A stretch of DNA of 64,000 bases from Defluviitalea saccharophila (GTDB lineage Bacteria > Bacillota > Clostridia > Lachnospirales > Defluviitaleaceae): positions 1,674,001-1,738,000 of the forward strand of contig NZ_CP121687.1 of assembly GCF_038396635.1 (NCBI RefSeq), given 5' to 3'. Position numbers and translations under genes: made by a program. The notes under the pieces are model-generated. The model was given only the letters and a program-made list of their open reading frames with translations. It did no database searches and had not been told where the DNA came from. Numbering within the stretch: position 1 is the first letter of the stretch; every line of letters starts with the position of its first letter. This document shows, piece after piece, positions 25,704-34,848 of this stretch.

Positions 25704-27095
25704 TTATAAAAGTCGTTTTATTTCATTTGCAATAAGTTCCGCTTTGGTTCCTACAACAACCTGCATATTCTTTTTATTTGGACGAAGTACTCCAGATGCA
25801 CCTAATGCTTTTAGTTCTTCATCTTTTATGATACTGGAATCATTCACTGTAAGACGTAGTCTTGTAATACAAGAATCTACTTCAACAATATTGGATCTTC
25901 CGCCTAATTTTTCAATATATTCTTTTGCTAAGCCGGAAAGTCCTTTGTCAGCTATGATCTCGTCTGCATTTCCAGCTTCTTCATCAACTCTTCCTGGAGT
26001 TGGAAGGTTCATTTTTTCAATAATAAATACGAATAAAATATAATAAATGATACCGAATACAAGACCTACGGGAATAATGAGCCAGCCTTTAGTTGCAAGA
26101 CCCATATTTAAGAAGTAGTCAATCGCACCTGCAGAGAATCCAAATCCATGACGGATACCCATTATATAGGTAATAGCCATAGATGCACCTGTTAAAAGCG
26201 CATGAGCGAAATAAAGTACTGGTGCTAAGAACATAAACATAAACTCAATAGGTTCTGTGATACCTGTTAAGAAAGAAGTAAACGCTACACCAAGCAATGC
26301 TCCTGTAACTGCTTTACGATTTTCTTTTTTAGCAGTTTTAATCATTGCTAATGCTGCTGCAGGAAGACCAAACATCATCATTGGGAAGAAACCTGTCATA
26401 AACATTCCCGCAGACGGGTCCATAAGCCCTTGAGCTGGAACTTGAGCAAAGAAACGGTTTAAGTCTCCTGTAGCACCGTTAAATTCTCCAAATACAAACC
26501 ATGTAAAGCTGTTAATAACATGGTGAAGACCTACTGGAATAAGTAAACGGTTTAAGAATCCAAAAGCAAATGTACCTGCTGCACCGGCAGCTACCATACC
26601 CTGACCGATACTATCGATTACACCTTGAATTGGAGGCCAGATATAACCGAAAATTAATGCTGCAATGAGCATAAAGAATGAAGTAACAATCGGTACAAAT
26701 CGTCTTCCACCGAAGAATCCAAGGAAATCTGGTAATTTTATAGCATGGAATTTATTATATAAAAGTCCTCCGGCAACCCCTGCAATCATACCTGCAAGAA
26801 CACCCATATTGATGGTATCGTTAATAGCTGTTGCACCTTTTGTCAGAACAAAGTAACCTACAGCACCAGCCAATGCTGCTGCTCCATTATTGTCCTTTGC
26901 TAAACCAACAGCAACACCAATAGCAAATAAAATCGCCAAATTGTCAAATACAGCTGCACCGGCATTCATGATGAAAGGAATATTGAATACATCCCCCGCA
27001 CCAAGACGAAGCATCAGCGCTGCAACCGGCATTACAGCAACAGGAAGCATTAATGCCTTACCTAATTTTTGTAGCTTTCCAAATACATTACCCAT
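25704..27095 (-). CDS. PTS EIICB permease, glucose/N-acetylglucosamine family
   Basis: 463 residues. The EIIC domain (about 1-365, ten or so TM helices) begins KLGKALMLPVAVMPVAALML. It contains IPVGLHHVINSFTWFVFGEF and FLTGITEPIEFMFMFLAP, the sugar-binding TEPIE motif. The EIIB domain (about 385-463) has the phosphorylated Cys in EVDSCITRLRLTV. No EIIA is fused; crr is the next gene. The sequence is closer to GlcNAc-type (NagE) than to ptsG as I read it, but glucose cannot be excluded, so no symbol is given. Expression is controlled by the RAT/terminator just upstream and by the preceding antiterminator gene. Confidence 0.9.
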   Translation of the reverse strand: MGNVFGKLQKLGKALMLPVAVMPVAALMLRLGAGDVFNIPFIMNAGAAVFDNLAILFAIGVAVGLAKDNNGAAALAGAVGYFVLTKGATAINDTINMGVLAGMIAGVAGGLLYNKFHAIKLPDFLGFFGGRRFVPIVTSFFMLIAALIFGYIWPPIQGVIDSIGQGMVAAGAAGTFAFGFLNRLLIPVGLHHVINSFTWFVFGEFNGATGDLNRFFAQVPAQGLMDPSAGMFMTGFFPMMMFGLPAAALAMIKTAKKENRKAVTGALLGVAFTSFLTGITEPIEFMFMFLAPVLYFAHALLTGASMAITYIMGIRHGFGFSAGAIDYFLNMGLATKGWLIIPVGLVFGIIYYILFVFIIEKMNLPTPGRVDEEAGNADEIIADKGLSGLAKEYIEKLGGRSNIVEVDSCITRLRLTVNDSSIIKDEELKALGASGVLRPNKKNMQVVVGTKAELIANEIKRLL

Positions 27096-27190
27096 TCTTA
27101 CCCCTCCTAAAAAATTATATAAGATAGAATAAAGTTACCTTCCTCTACCCTCCTTTCCTTAGGCTTTTCCCCTATTGATTTTACTATTCA

Positions 27191-27269
27191 AAAAGGCATG
27201 AACCTACATCTTAGAAATTGAACATTTCTAAGACATAAGCTCATGCCTGAACAGCCGTCAGTAACACGC
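27191..27269 (-). promoter_or_regulatory. Ribonucleic antiterminator (RAT) and terminator upstream of the PTS permease
   Basis: Immediately after the glcT-like stop, the minus strand carries GCGTGTTACTGACGGCTGTT followed by CAGGCATGAGC, closely resembling the RAT targets of the GlcT/LicT family. It overlaps a terminator whose outer stem is AGGCATGA / TCATGCCT (27248-27241 with 27201-27194) and inner stem TCTTAGAAA / TTTCTAAGA, ending in TTTTTTG. Binding of the antiterminator would prevent termination and switch on the permease. Confidence 0.88.
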
Positions 27270-28133
27270 TTACTCATTATTTGATTTCATTAATTCCCTT
27301 AATCTTTCAATATGAATCGCCATGTATCCTAATTCATCATCAGTAATTTTAATATCTTTATGTTTCCTGATATGGGATGCAATATCTCTTGCAATCTCAA
27401 AGGATAATGAAAAACGCTGTTTAATGGTATCTAAAAGCGGATTTTCAACCTGTTTATCTTGTTCCATCCGATTAATCGCAAGCCTTAAATGATTGATTAA
27501 TCTATAATATGCAAGGTCTTGTGGATTTATTTTGTAATCCAGAGCCTTTTCTACAATTTCAACGGCTTCTTTTAGGAGTCTTGTATCTTTTACAGTTTCC
27601 GAAATACTCTTGTTTTGCCTTGCAGAATGCAGATGAAGGGCTATAAAACCTATTTCTGATTCAGATATTTCTGTGTTTAATCTATTTCTGATAATCTCTG
27701 CCCCTATTTTTCCTATTTCAAATTCTTTAGGGTATAAGGTTTTGATTTCAAATAAAAAGGGATTATTGATATCCATTCCATTCTTAAGTCGCTCCAAGGC
27801 AAACCCTACATGGTCCGTCAATACAATATGAATACGCTCGTTTAATTTCCCAAGCTTCTCCTCTGCTATCGTAATAATTTCCTCGCAAGCACTTATGACA
27901 TCTTCATCTAATTGCTGCAAAAGAGTAAAATACTCTTCCTTAATCTTCTTGTCAAAGGTATGGAATTCTTTCTCAATTTGACTTTTATCTAAATCAATGA
28001 TCATCTTCTCTTTTTTACCAAAGCCAAGCCCTTTTCCAAGCAAAATCACTTCTTCGTGACTTTGAAGATCAACTGCAAGAATCACATTATTATTAATAAC
28101 TTTTTTTATTTGATACTTTGTCTTGTTTGTCAA
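27270..28133 (-). CDS. glcT: PRD transcriptional antiterminator, GlcT/LicT (BglG) family
   Basis: 287 residues: an RNA-binding CAT domain (1-57, KKVINNNVILAVDLQ and GKGLGFGKK) and two PTS regulation domains (about 65-170 and 175-287) with conserved His contexts (VLTDHVGFALERLKNG, FIALHLHSAR, INHLRLAINRM, YMAIHIERLRE). It binds RAT RNA when the cognate permease is not phosphorylating it. TTG start with GGGGGGAG 5 nt upstream. A second RAT/terminator lies in its own leader, so autoregulation is likely. GlcT versus another subgroup is inferred from the neighbour gene. Confidence 0.92.
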   Translation of the reverse strand: MTNKTKYQIKKVINNNVILAVDLQSHEEVILLGKGLGFGKKEKMIIDLDKSQIEKEFHTFDKKIKEEYFTLLQQLDEDVISACEEIITIAEEKLGKLNERIHIVLTDHVGFALERLKNGMDINNPFLFEIKTLYPKEFEIGKIGAEIIRNRLNTEISESEIGFIALHLHSARQNKSISETVKDTRLLKEAVEIVEKALDYKINPQDLAYYRLINHLRLAINRMEQDKQVENPLLDTIKQRFSLSFEIARDIASHIRKHKDIKITDDELGYMAIHIERLRELMKSNNE

Positions 28134-28173
28134 AGGACTCCCCCCAATGATCGGTTAGGCAATGCACAAAATA

Positions 28174-28246
28174 AAAAAGCATAAACCCACTATGAAAATA
28201 CTTTCATCAATAGATTTATGCCTGTCTACACAGTAACACATCCACA
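28174..28246 (-). promoter_or_regulatory. Second RAT/terminator, in the leader of the antiterminator gene
   Basis: Minus strand ATGTGTTACTGTGTAGACAG then GCATAAA. The terminator arm is GCATAAA / TTTATGC, with an inner CTATGAAA / TTTCATCA-type stem and TTTTTTATTTT. It has the same architecture and the same GTGTTACTG core as the 27191-27269 site. Confidence 0.82.
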
Positions 28247-28250
28247 TTAT

Positions 28251-28308
28251 TTACTATTTATTCACATGATAACATTATTCTGTATATCATGTCAAGAGTA
28301 AATAGTAA
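28251..28308 (-). promoter_or_regulatory. Promoter of the antiterminator gene within nested inverted repeats
   Basis: Minus strand TTGACA (28295-28290), 17-nt spacer, TTATCA (28272-28267). The box is covered by two nested inverted repeats: TTACTATTTA / TAAATAGTAA (28251-28260 with 28299-28308) and ACATGATA / TATCATGT (28264-28271 with 28285-28292). They could be an operator. Confidence 0.6.
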
Positions 28309-28355
28309 ATTATTTCTCTCTAATATACTTTATGAACTTACACCTTGTAATATGA

Positions 28356-29144
28356 CTATCTGTTAAAAACATATTTATTAATTGCTTGGGCGACCCCTTC
28401 GTTGTCACAGGTATCTGTTATTTGATCTGCCGCTGCCTTGACATTAGGTGCTGCATTTTCCATGGCAATACCAAGGCCGGCATAGGATAACATTTCAATA
28501 TCGTTTTCACTATCCCCTATGGTAAGAATCTCTTCCCTCTGATATCCGTACTTTTGTGCAAGCCAGCGTATTGCCTCGCCTTTACTGACATCTTTTCTTA
28601 CAATCTCTATATAATTAAACCCTGTTCGGATCAACTTATAATCCGGGTGCTGAATCCTTTCTGTTAATGCTTTAATTTCTTCTTCATTCTGAAAAGAAAG
28701 AAGAATCTTCGTAGGGTTCTTGATGGAATAAAAATCCTCTATAAGTTCTGCATTCATCCCTGATATTTCTTCTATAGATTCTTTATCGTCCCAGTTCTTT
28801 TGTGTATAATACCTGTCCATATCAAACACATACACTGGCATTTGAATGTCTTTTAATTGGTGAAGAAGATAATGATAATCTTCATCTTTAAGAAATGCCT
28901 TAAAAACCTTTTGTTGATCTTTAGGAGAAGTAATAACAGCTCCATTTAAGGAAACGTATTCATCCACTAACCCTAAGTGTTTCGTAAAGGCATACATGGA
29001 TTCCCATAAACGACCTGAAGCCAATACCACTTTAATACCCTTTTCCATACATTCCTTAAGTACTCTTTGGGTATTTAAGGTGACTTCATGTTTTGAATTA
29101 AGCAAGGTTCCATCCATATCAAGCCCGATGAGTTTATACCCCAT
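28356..29144 (-). CDS. Cof-type HAD-IIB hydrolase (sugar or nucleotide phosphatase)
   Basis: 262 residues, cytoplasmic phosphatase of the Cof/YbjI group. Motif I is IGLDMDGTLLNSKH, motif II VVLASGR, motif III Lys in VSKGEAIRWLA, and motif IV LTIGDSENDIEMLSYAG. The C2B cap is in the middle. Such enzymes dephosphorylate phosphosugars and FMN-like substrates. The start is at ATG 29144 with GAGGT upstream; eight upstream codons are dropped. It lies beside the glcT unit but has its own orientation-shared spacer of about 220 nt, so co-regulation is not shown. Confidence 0.92.
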   Translation of the reverse strand: MGYKLIGLDMDGTLLNSKHEVTLNTQRVLKECMEKGIKVVLASGRLWESMYAFTKHLGLVDEYVSLNGAVITSPKDQQKVFKAFLKDEDYHYLLHQLKDIQMPVYVFDMDRYYTQKNWDDKESIEEISGMNAELIEDFYSIKNPTKILLSFQNEEEIKALTERIQHPDYKLIRTGFNYIEIVRKDVSKGEAIRWLAQKYGYQREEILTIGDSENDIEMLSYAGLGIAMENAAPNVKAAADQITDTCDNEGVAQAINKYVFNR

Positions 29145-29235
29145 TTTTTCTACCTCGTTTCTAATCACTTTATCTTTGTTAATGTTAACATAAGGTTGAG
29201 ATAAAGTAAATCTTTATAAAATTTTCACATAACTA

Positions 29236-29292
29236 TTGACTACAATTCTAAATGTTATATAATGTAATTAATATATGAATACTCGTTCATAT
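29236..29292 (+). promoter_or_regulatory. Promoter and ArsR-type operator of cadCA
   Basis: TTGACT (29236-29241), 16-nt spacer, TATAAT (29258-29263). Just downstream is the imperfect palindrome ATATGAATACTCGTTCATAT (29273-29292), whose 7-bp half-sites ATATGAA / TTCATAT match operators bound by CadC/SmtB-type repressors. Confidence 0.82.
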
Positions 29293-29318
29293 GTTCAAGT
29301 ATGGAAAGGAGTCTTATG

Positions 29319-29678
29319 ATGGCATACAGCGAAATAGAAAAATGTGATTGTACAGTGCTTCATGAAGATATTATAGAAAAGGTAAGAAAATCTATGCCCC
29401 CTGAAGAAAGTCTATATGATTTGGCAGAACTCTTTAAGGTATTTGGGGACAGTACGAGAATCAGAATCCTTCATGCCCTGTCAGCTTCCGAAATGTGTGT
29501 ATGCGATATCGCAGCACTTCTTGGAATGACGCAATCGGCTATTTCTCATCAACTGAGAGTATTAAAGCAAGCAAGACTTGTAAAGTATAGAAAAGATGGA
29601 AAAGTAATTTACTATTCTCTGGCGGATGATCATGTGAACCAAATCTTTGCTCAGGGCTTAGAACATGTGAATGAGTAA
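29319..29678 (+). CDS. cadC: ArsR/SmtB family metal-sensing repressor, CadC type
   Basis: About 120 residues, winged-helix dimer released from DNA by Cd/Pb/Zn. N-terminal cysteines in KCDCTVLHED and the helix cysteines in MCVCDIAALLGM form the CadC alpha3N thiolate site. The recognition helix is TQSAISHQLRVLKQARLV and the wing KVIYYSLADDH. C-terminal DDHVNQIF and EHVNE resemble the alpha5 Zn site. Start taken at the second of two adjacent ATGs (29319), which has the better spacing from AAAGGAG. The ATPase gene starts 17 nt later, so this is a cadC-cadA operon under autorepression. Confidence 0.92.
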   Translation: MAYSEIEKCDCTVLHEDIIEKVRKSMPPEESLYDLAELFKVFGDSTRIRILHALSASEMCVCDIAALLGMTQSAISHQLRVLKQARLVKYRKDGKVIYYSLADDHVNQIFAQGLEHVNE

Positions 29679-29695
29679 TTTAAGGGGGAAATCCT

Positions 29696-31795
29696 ATGGT
29701 AAAAAAAGAACTGATTTTAGAAGGGTTGGATTGTGCCAACTGTGCTTCAAAAATTGAAACTCAAGTGAAAGCTATTCCGGGAGTTCAAAATGCCTATGTA
29801 GATTTTGTATCTCAAAAGCTCACATTAGAAATAAACTCCCCCAGTAAAATAGTTTCTATCGTAGAAGAAGCGTCAGCTATCGCTACATCTGTAGAACCAG
29901 GTATTTGTGTATTAGAAAATACTGCAAGAGAAACAAGGAAAGAAGAAAAAGAAGACTATAAAGAACTCATCATTCTTGGCATTGGTATTGTGCTTTATGC
30001 TTTGGCTTTTATTCTTCCTCTGTCTCCATTGGCGGAAAAATTGATATTTTTAGCAAGTTATCTATTTGTCGGTACGGAAGTATTATTAAAAGCCCTGAAG
30101 AATATTTTTAAAGGGCAGGTTTTTGATGAGAATTTTTTAATGGCGCTTGCCACCATAGGTGCCTTTGCTATTGGAGAATTTCCTGAAGCAGTTGCTGTAA
30201 TGGTCTTTTATCAAATCGGAGAATTCTTTCAGGATTTGGCAGTCAATCGCTCAAGAAAATCCATTCAGGCTCTAATGGATATTAGACCGGACTATGCGCA
30301 TCTAAAGCTTGAAGATGGAAGTAAAGTAGTATCTCCTGAAGAAGTAACAATCGGGGATCTGATTCTTGTAAAACCCGGTGAAAAGATTCCTTTAGACGGT
30401 ATCGTTGTAGAAGGAACTTCTACCCTGGATACATCCGCTCTAACCGGTGAATCCCTTCCGAGAGAAGTTAAAGCAGAAGATGAAGTACTTTCAGGTTCTA
30501 TTAATCAAAGGGGATTATTAACAATCAAGGTCACTAAGCTTTTTTCTGAGTCCACCGTATCGAAAATATTGGATTTGGTACAGAATGCAAGCAGCAAAAA
30601 AGCCCCAACAGAAAACTTTATTACTAAGTTTGCAAGGTACTATACCCCTGCCGTTGTAATTTCCGCAGCGCTTCTTGCATTTCTCCCTCCTCTGATGATC
30701 CCAGGTGCAACCTTTTCAGAGTGGGTTTATAGGGCGCTGATTTTCCTTGTAATTTCTTGCCCCTGTGCATTGGTTGTTTCTATCCCCCTTGGATTTTTTG
30801 GTGGGATTGGAGGGGCCTCCAAAAACGGTATTCTCATAAAAGGCAGCAATTTTTTAGAAGCTTTAAACGATGTTCATACCGTTGTATTTGATAAAACGGG
30901 CACTTTAACAAAAGGTGTATTTAAAGTAACACGGATTAACCCTACCGGAAATCTTTCAAAAGAAGTTTTACTCGAATGTGCTGCATTGGCGGAAAGTTAT
31001 TCCACTCACCCCATTGCCCTTTCTATTCTAAAAGCTTATGAAAAAGACATAGATAAAAGCAGAATATCTGTGGTAGAAGAAATACCCGGTCATGGGGTTA
31101 AGGTAACGATAGATGGGAAAGAAATATTGGTCGGAAACAAAAAATTGATGCTTGAACATAGTATTCCTGTAGAGGATAGTACCTCCGGAACCCTTGTTCA
31201 TATTGCTGTGGAAAGAAATTATGAAGGGTTTATTGTAATCTCTGACGAAATAAAAGAAGACTCCTCTAAGGCAATTAAAGAATTAAAGGCCTTAGGCATT
31301 AAGAAAACTGTTATGCTGACAGGGGATCATCATTCGACTGCTAAAGAAATTGCAGAAGAACTCAAACTGGATGAATTCCACAGCCAGCTGCTTCCCCATG
31401 AAAAAGTAGAAAAATTAGAGTTTATCCAAAATCAAATGCTTTCAAAACAAAAACTAATCTTTGTAGGAGACGGAATCAACGATGCGCCAGTTCTTGCAAG
31501 GGCGGACATAGGCGTTGCAATGGGAGGATTAGGCTCCGATGCCGCTATTGAAGCAGCAGATATTGTCCTTATGACCGATGAACCTTCAAAGCTTGTCTCT
31601 GCCATTAAAATTGCCAATAAAACCCGCCGTATTGTATGGGAAAATATCATTTTTGCCCTTGGTGTTAAGATATTTGTTTTAGCCTTAGGAGCCTTTGGCT
31701 TTGCTACAATGTGGGCTGCAGTATTTTCCGATGTAGGTGTTGCTTTAATTGCAGTACTGAATGCAATGCGGGTAATAAACACAAAAATAAATTAA
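29696..31795 (+). CDS. cadA: P1B-type Cd/Zn/Pb-exporting ATPase
   Basis: 699 residues. One N-terminal heavy-metal-associated domain (EGLDCANCASKIE, CxxC) is followed by eight predicted TM helices. The transport CPC motif is in ISCPCALVVSIPLG, the phosphorylated Asp in VVFDKTGTLTKG, TGES appears in ALTGESLPRE, His in STHPIAL and the hinge GDGINDAPVLARADIG. The SCPCALV...GFFGG environment and the CadC partner place it in the Zn/Cd/Pb exporter group rather than the copper group. It pumps metal out of the cytoplasm using ATP. Confidence 0.95.
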   Translation: MVKKELILEGLDCANCASKIETQVKAIPGVQNAYVDFVSQKLTLEINSPSKIVSIVEEASAIATSVEPGICVLENTARETRKEEKEDYKELIILGIGIVLYALAFILPLSPLAEKLIFLASYLFVGTEVLLKALKNIFKGQVFDENFLMALATIGAFAIGEFPEAVAVMVFYQIGEFFQDLAVNRSRKSIQALMDIRPDYAHLKLEDGSKVVSPEEVTIGDLILVKPGEKIPLDGIVVEGTSTLDTSALTGESLPREVKAEDEVLSGSINQRGLLTIKVTKLFSESTVSKILDLVQNASSKKAPTENFITKFARYYTPAVVISAALLAFLPPLMIPGATFSEWVYRALIFLVISCPCALVVSIPLGFFGGIGGASKNGILIKGSNFLEALNDVHTVVFDKTGTLTKGVFKVTRINPTGNLSKEVLLECAALAESYSTHPIALSILKAYEKDIDKSRISVVEEIPGHGVKVTIDGKEILVGNKKLMLEHSIPVEDSTSGTLVHIAVERNYEGFIVISDEIKEDSSKAIKELKALGIKKTVMLTGDHHSTAKEIAEELKLDEFHSQLLPHEKVEKLEFIQNQMLSKQKLIFVGDGINDAPVLARADIGVAMGGLGSDAAIEAADIVLMTDEPSKLVSAIKIANKTRRIVWENIIFALGVKIFVLALGAFGFATMWAAVFSDVGVALIAVLNAMRVINTKIN

Positions 31796-31822
31796 CCGGG
31801 GATATGCCTCGGTTATTTTATT
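31793..31822 (+). terminator. Terminator of cadCA
   Basis: AACCGGGG, loop ATATG, CCTCGGTT followed by ATTTTATTTTATTTTT. It overlaps the 3' end of the convergent gene at 31813. Confidence 0.85.
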
Positions 31823-32232
31823 TTATTTTTATCTAAATATCTCATTTTTTCATCGGATCTTCTATTGTTTATATTGTTTATATTGCTTTTTGCTTCATTG
31901 ATTACTTTTTTGATACCGCTGTCCAAATCTCTTATGCAACTATCACAGAATCTTCCCGTCTTAATAGGCACTCCACATTTTTCACATTCCAGAAAGAAGT
32001 TTTCTGCTTCAACAATCTCAAGTCTTCCTTCTCTTAAATATTTTTTGATCATTTTGACAGGGATATCTAATCCAGTCGCTACTTGCATTACCGTTGCCTT
32101 TGGATGTTCGTTGAGGTATTCTTTGATTCGTTGAAAATTTGCTTCATCATATTGCATACAAATCGGGCAGTAATCAGATATACCATTATATTCGTATAAC
32201 CTTCCGCATCTTGCACAATTAACTGTTCTCAA
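31813..32232 (-). CDS. Flagellar-region protein of the TIGR03826/YvyF type
   Basis: 139 residues, cytoplasmic. Two zinc-ribbon-like pairs: NCARCGR with YCPICMQ at the N-terminus and CEKCGVP with FCDSCIRD near 95. A helix-turn-helix-like middle (MQVATGLDIPVKMIKKYLREG) lies between them. This layout is that of the small protein usually encoded beside flgM in Bacillota flagellar regions. Here no flagellar gene adjoins it. TTG start (32232) 8 nt after GGGAGGG. Role unknown; a regulatory function is suggested by family context only. Confidence 0.8.
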   Translation of the reverse strand: MRTVNCARCGRLYEYNGISDYCPICMQYDEANFQRIKEYLNEHPKATVMQVATGLDIPVKMIKKYLREGRLEIVEAENFFLECEKCGVPIKTGRFCDSCIRDLDSGIKKVINEAKSNINNINNRRSDEKMRYLDKNKIK

Positions 32233-32323
32233 TCGTCATGCCCTCCCATAATACTATATTTATATATTACTAATTTATGATGATAATTACAATGAATATA
32301 AGTTCCTAATTATTAATAAAAAA

Positions 32324-32347
32324 CCTCCATTAATATATTAATGAAGG
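32324..32347 (-). terminator. Terminator of the 59-residue winged-helix gene
   Basis: Minus strand CCTTCATTAA and TTAATGGAGG, followed by TTTTTT. Confidence 0.85.
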
Positions 32348-32361
32348 CTCTTTATTATGTA

Positions 32362-32541
32362 TTATTTCTTGAGTTCCCAGTAGCATCTTTTTGGAGATAC
32401 TATTTTTTCTTCTTCTTTAAGCTTTTTCATTATTTTATCCACTTCTTTTCTCTCTATACCGGTTGCCTCTGCAACTTGTCCTGCACTCACAGGTTTATCT
32501 GCATTGCTAAAAAAGTCTAAAATTGCTTGATAATTATCCAT
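32362..32541 (-). CDS. Small winged-helix DNA-binding protein, 59 residues
   Basis: The frame reads MDNYQAILDFFSNADKPVSA, then GQVAEATGIERKEVDKIMKK, then LKEEEKIVSP and KRCYWELKK. Helix pattern and the strand pair KIVSPKRCYWEL match a minimal winged helix-turn-helix. The recognition helix would be ERKEVDKIMKKLKEEE. AGAGGAAG precedes the ATG and a strong terminator follows the stop, so it is a real monocistronic gene. Similar free-standing winged-helix proteins are common in clostridia and uncharacterised. Single Cys at about 53. Confidence 0.85.
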   Translation of the reverse strand: MDNYQAILDFFSNADKPVSAGQVAEATGIERKEVDKIMKKLKEEEKIVSPKRCYWELKK

Positions 32542-32719
32542 TGTAATCTTCCTCTCTTTCTTAATTATCTATTCATTATAATTATCGGCATAAAATAATT
32601 ATTTCTTACACTTTTATTAATTTTTATTTATGTCGTTTTTTATCAAAATTTGTCCCAAATTAACATATGTCTGCATATATATAATACAGAGTACAAATTA
32701 TTCGAAAGGAATGAGAGGA

Positions 32720-34792
32720 TTGAAAAAAATCAAGACGAAACTCATCCTTGGAATGACCATCTGTTCTATTTCAGCAATGATGTTACTGGGCATAGGCATA
32801 TTTTCCAAGGGGATTCAACTTTCTGAAGAAATTGCAAAGACAGTACTTTCTATGAATATCGAAAATAAGTCACAAGAATTTAATACCATATTAAAAAATA
32901 CAGAAGATCGGGTACATTTTTTAGCCCAAAGCATAGTATCGGAATTTGATGCAACCAGGATAAATGATTGTGAGTATTTAGAGGAGTATAAAGAGCATAT
33001 AGGTCCTCTGCTTAAAGATTTTGGAGAACCCTTTGAGGAAGTAGTTAGCACATATTTTTACCTAAACCCGGAGCTTACAAAGGATCTTAATTATTGCTCC
33101 TATAGAAGGAATAACAGCTCCAGTAAATTTCTTATGGACACTCCTTATACTTCAGAGAATTTTAATCCGTATAAAGAAGGTATGGAGTGGTTCTATGAAC
33201 CTATTATGAAAGGCAGAGGGTTTTGGAGTGACGTAAATACGGACATCCATTCCAATACCCAAATCATCTCTTACACATATCCTGTACAGAAGGATCAACG
33301 AATCATAGGCGTCGTAGGAATGAATATTGATTTTGCGTATTTTAAGAGTATCGTAAATGATATGAAATTTTATGAAACCGGTTATGGCTCATTGCTTAAT
33401 GCCAATTATGATTTTCTGGTTCATCCTAAGTTTTCCATGAATGAAAACTTGAAAACCGTAGAAAACGGCTCTTTAAAAATAGTCGCTGACACAATGGAAA
33501 CTTCCGACAGTTCTGTAGTAAAGTATTCCTTTGAAAACCAAAAGAAAATCCTTGGATATTCTAAACTGTCTAACGGATTCATTTTAATTGCCAATGCTCC
33601 CCATGACGAAGTAACTGCTGAAATCAATAAAATCTTTGGCTATATGATCATTCTTTTATTCGTCAGTGGAATTGTAACAACTATTATAGCCATTTTGATC
33701 GGCAATACAATAACAAAACCGATTCATCTCATTACAGATTTAGTTGAAAAAACATCTAAATTTGATCTAGTGTATGATCAAAATTATGCCGTTTTAACAC
33801 AATCTAAAGATGAAATTGGGGTTATGGCAAAATCGGTAATTGAAATGAGAAAAAGATTACGGGAAATGATAGAGATCATTTCTAAAATCTCACAGGATCT
33901 TTTATTATCCGCCCAAGGTATAGCGTCTTCTTCCACTGAAAATGCCACAGCAAGTGATGAGATCGCCCATACTGCAGAAATATTGGCACAGGGGGCCACT
34001 TCCCAAGCAAATCAGGCGCGAAATGGAAGCATCAAACTCTCTGAATTAGGTAAGGAAATAGACAATATTTTTAATAGGAGCGATCAAATTCAGGTATATA
34101 TGAATAAAACCAATGAAGCTAAAACAAATGGCATGCTTGCAGTAAAGGCACTTAAGGAAGGAGTAGAAGCCTATAATGAGTCAAAAGCTTATGTTTTAGA
34201 AAGTATAACGAACCTTGAAGAAAAATCTTCTTCCATCAGTGAAATCACAAAAGCAATTCAAAGCATTGCCAGTCAAACGAATCTTCTTTCCCTTAATGCA
34301 ACCATAGAAGCTGCCAGGGCCGGTGAATCCGGAAGGGGATTTGGCATCATTGCCAGTGAAATCCGTAAATTAGCCGAACAAACTGCTAAGTCCTCAAAGG
34401 ATATAGATTATACCATCAAAGAAGTACAATGCTCAATTGAAAGTGTACAGAAAAAGCTTCAAGAATTAAATATGGTTTTAGAGCAGTCCAATGAAGCTTC
34501 AAACCATACTATATCCGCCTTTAACCATATAGATGAATCTATAAAAGAAGTTATTTATGAAACTGAATTGTTGTTAAAAGGCATAGCAAATATGAATGAA
34601 AACAAGAATCAAGTTATAACTGCTATTGAAGAAATTGCCGCAATTTCTGAGGAATCTGCCTCCGCTTCTCAGGAAGTGCTGGCCTCCGTAGAAATGCAAT
34701 CCACCGCCATAGAAGAAATCGCCCAGGACGCTGAATCCCTTAAAAATCTGGCAGACCATTTAAAACACTTAGTTGAAACCTTTAAATTCTAA
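32720..34792 (+). CDS. Methyl-accepting chemotaxis protein with double Cache sensor domain
   Basis: About 690 residues. TM1 (about 8-28, [21 protein letters not shown]), an extracellular dCache_1 domain (about 35-305, with [20 protein letters not shown] and [15 protein letters not shown] typical of PAS-like Cache modules), TM2 (about 310-335), HAMP, and the signalling domain with [20 protein letters not shown] then [18 protein letters not shown] take the TTG at 32720, 9 nt after GAAAGGA; an ATG at 32711 is possible. A further upstream frame to 32630 covers the promoter region. Ligand unknown; dCache_1 receptors often bind amino acids. Confidence 0.93.
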   Translation: MKKIKTKLILGMTICSISAMMLLGIGIFSKGIQLSEEIAKTVLSMNIENKSQEFNTILKNTEDRVHFLAQSIVSEFDATRINDCEYLEEYKEHIGPLLKDFGEPFEEVVSTYFYLNPELTKDLNYCSYRRNNSSSKFLMDTPYTSENFNPYKEGMEWFYEPIMKGRGFWSDVNTDIHSNTQIISYTYPVQKDQRIIGVVGMNIDFAYFKSIVNDMKFYETGYGSLLNANYDFLVHPKFSMNENLKTVENGSLKIVADTMETSDSSVVKYSFENQKKILGYSKLSNGFILIANAPHDEVTAEINKIFGYMIILLFVSGIVTTIIAILIGNTITKPIHLITDLVEKTSKFDLVYDQNYAVLTQSKDEIGVMAKSVIEMRKRLREMIEIISKISQDLLLSAQGIASSSTENATASDEIAHTAEILAQGATSQANQARNGSIKLSELGKEIDNIFNRSDQIQVYMNKTNEAKTNGMLAVKALKEGVEAYNESKAYVLESITNLEEKSSSISEITKAIQSIASQTNLLSLNATIEAARAGESGRGFGIIASEIRKLAEQTAKSSKDIDYTIKEVQCSIESVQKKLQELNMVLEQSNEASNHTISAFNHIDESIKEVIYETELLLKGIANMNENKNQVITAIEEIAAISEESASASQEVLASVEMQSTAIEEIAQDAESLKNLADHLKHLVETFKF

Positions 34793-34810
34793 AATCCCTC
34801 CTATTTTTAA

Positions 34811-34848
34811 GACAGACCTTGAAGGGTTTCTTCAAGGTCTGTTTTTAT
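34811..34848. terminator. Terminator after the dCache chemoreceptor gene
   Basis: CAGACCTTGAAG / CTTCAAGGTCTG with TTTTT on the plus strand. It overlaps the last codon of the convergent FxLYD gene. Confidence 0.9.
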
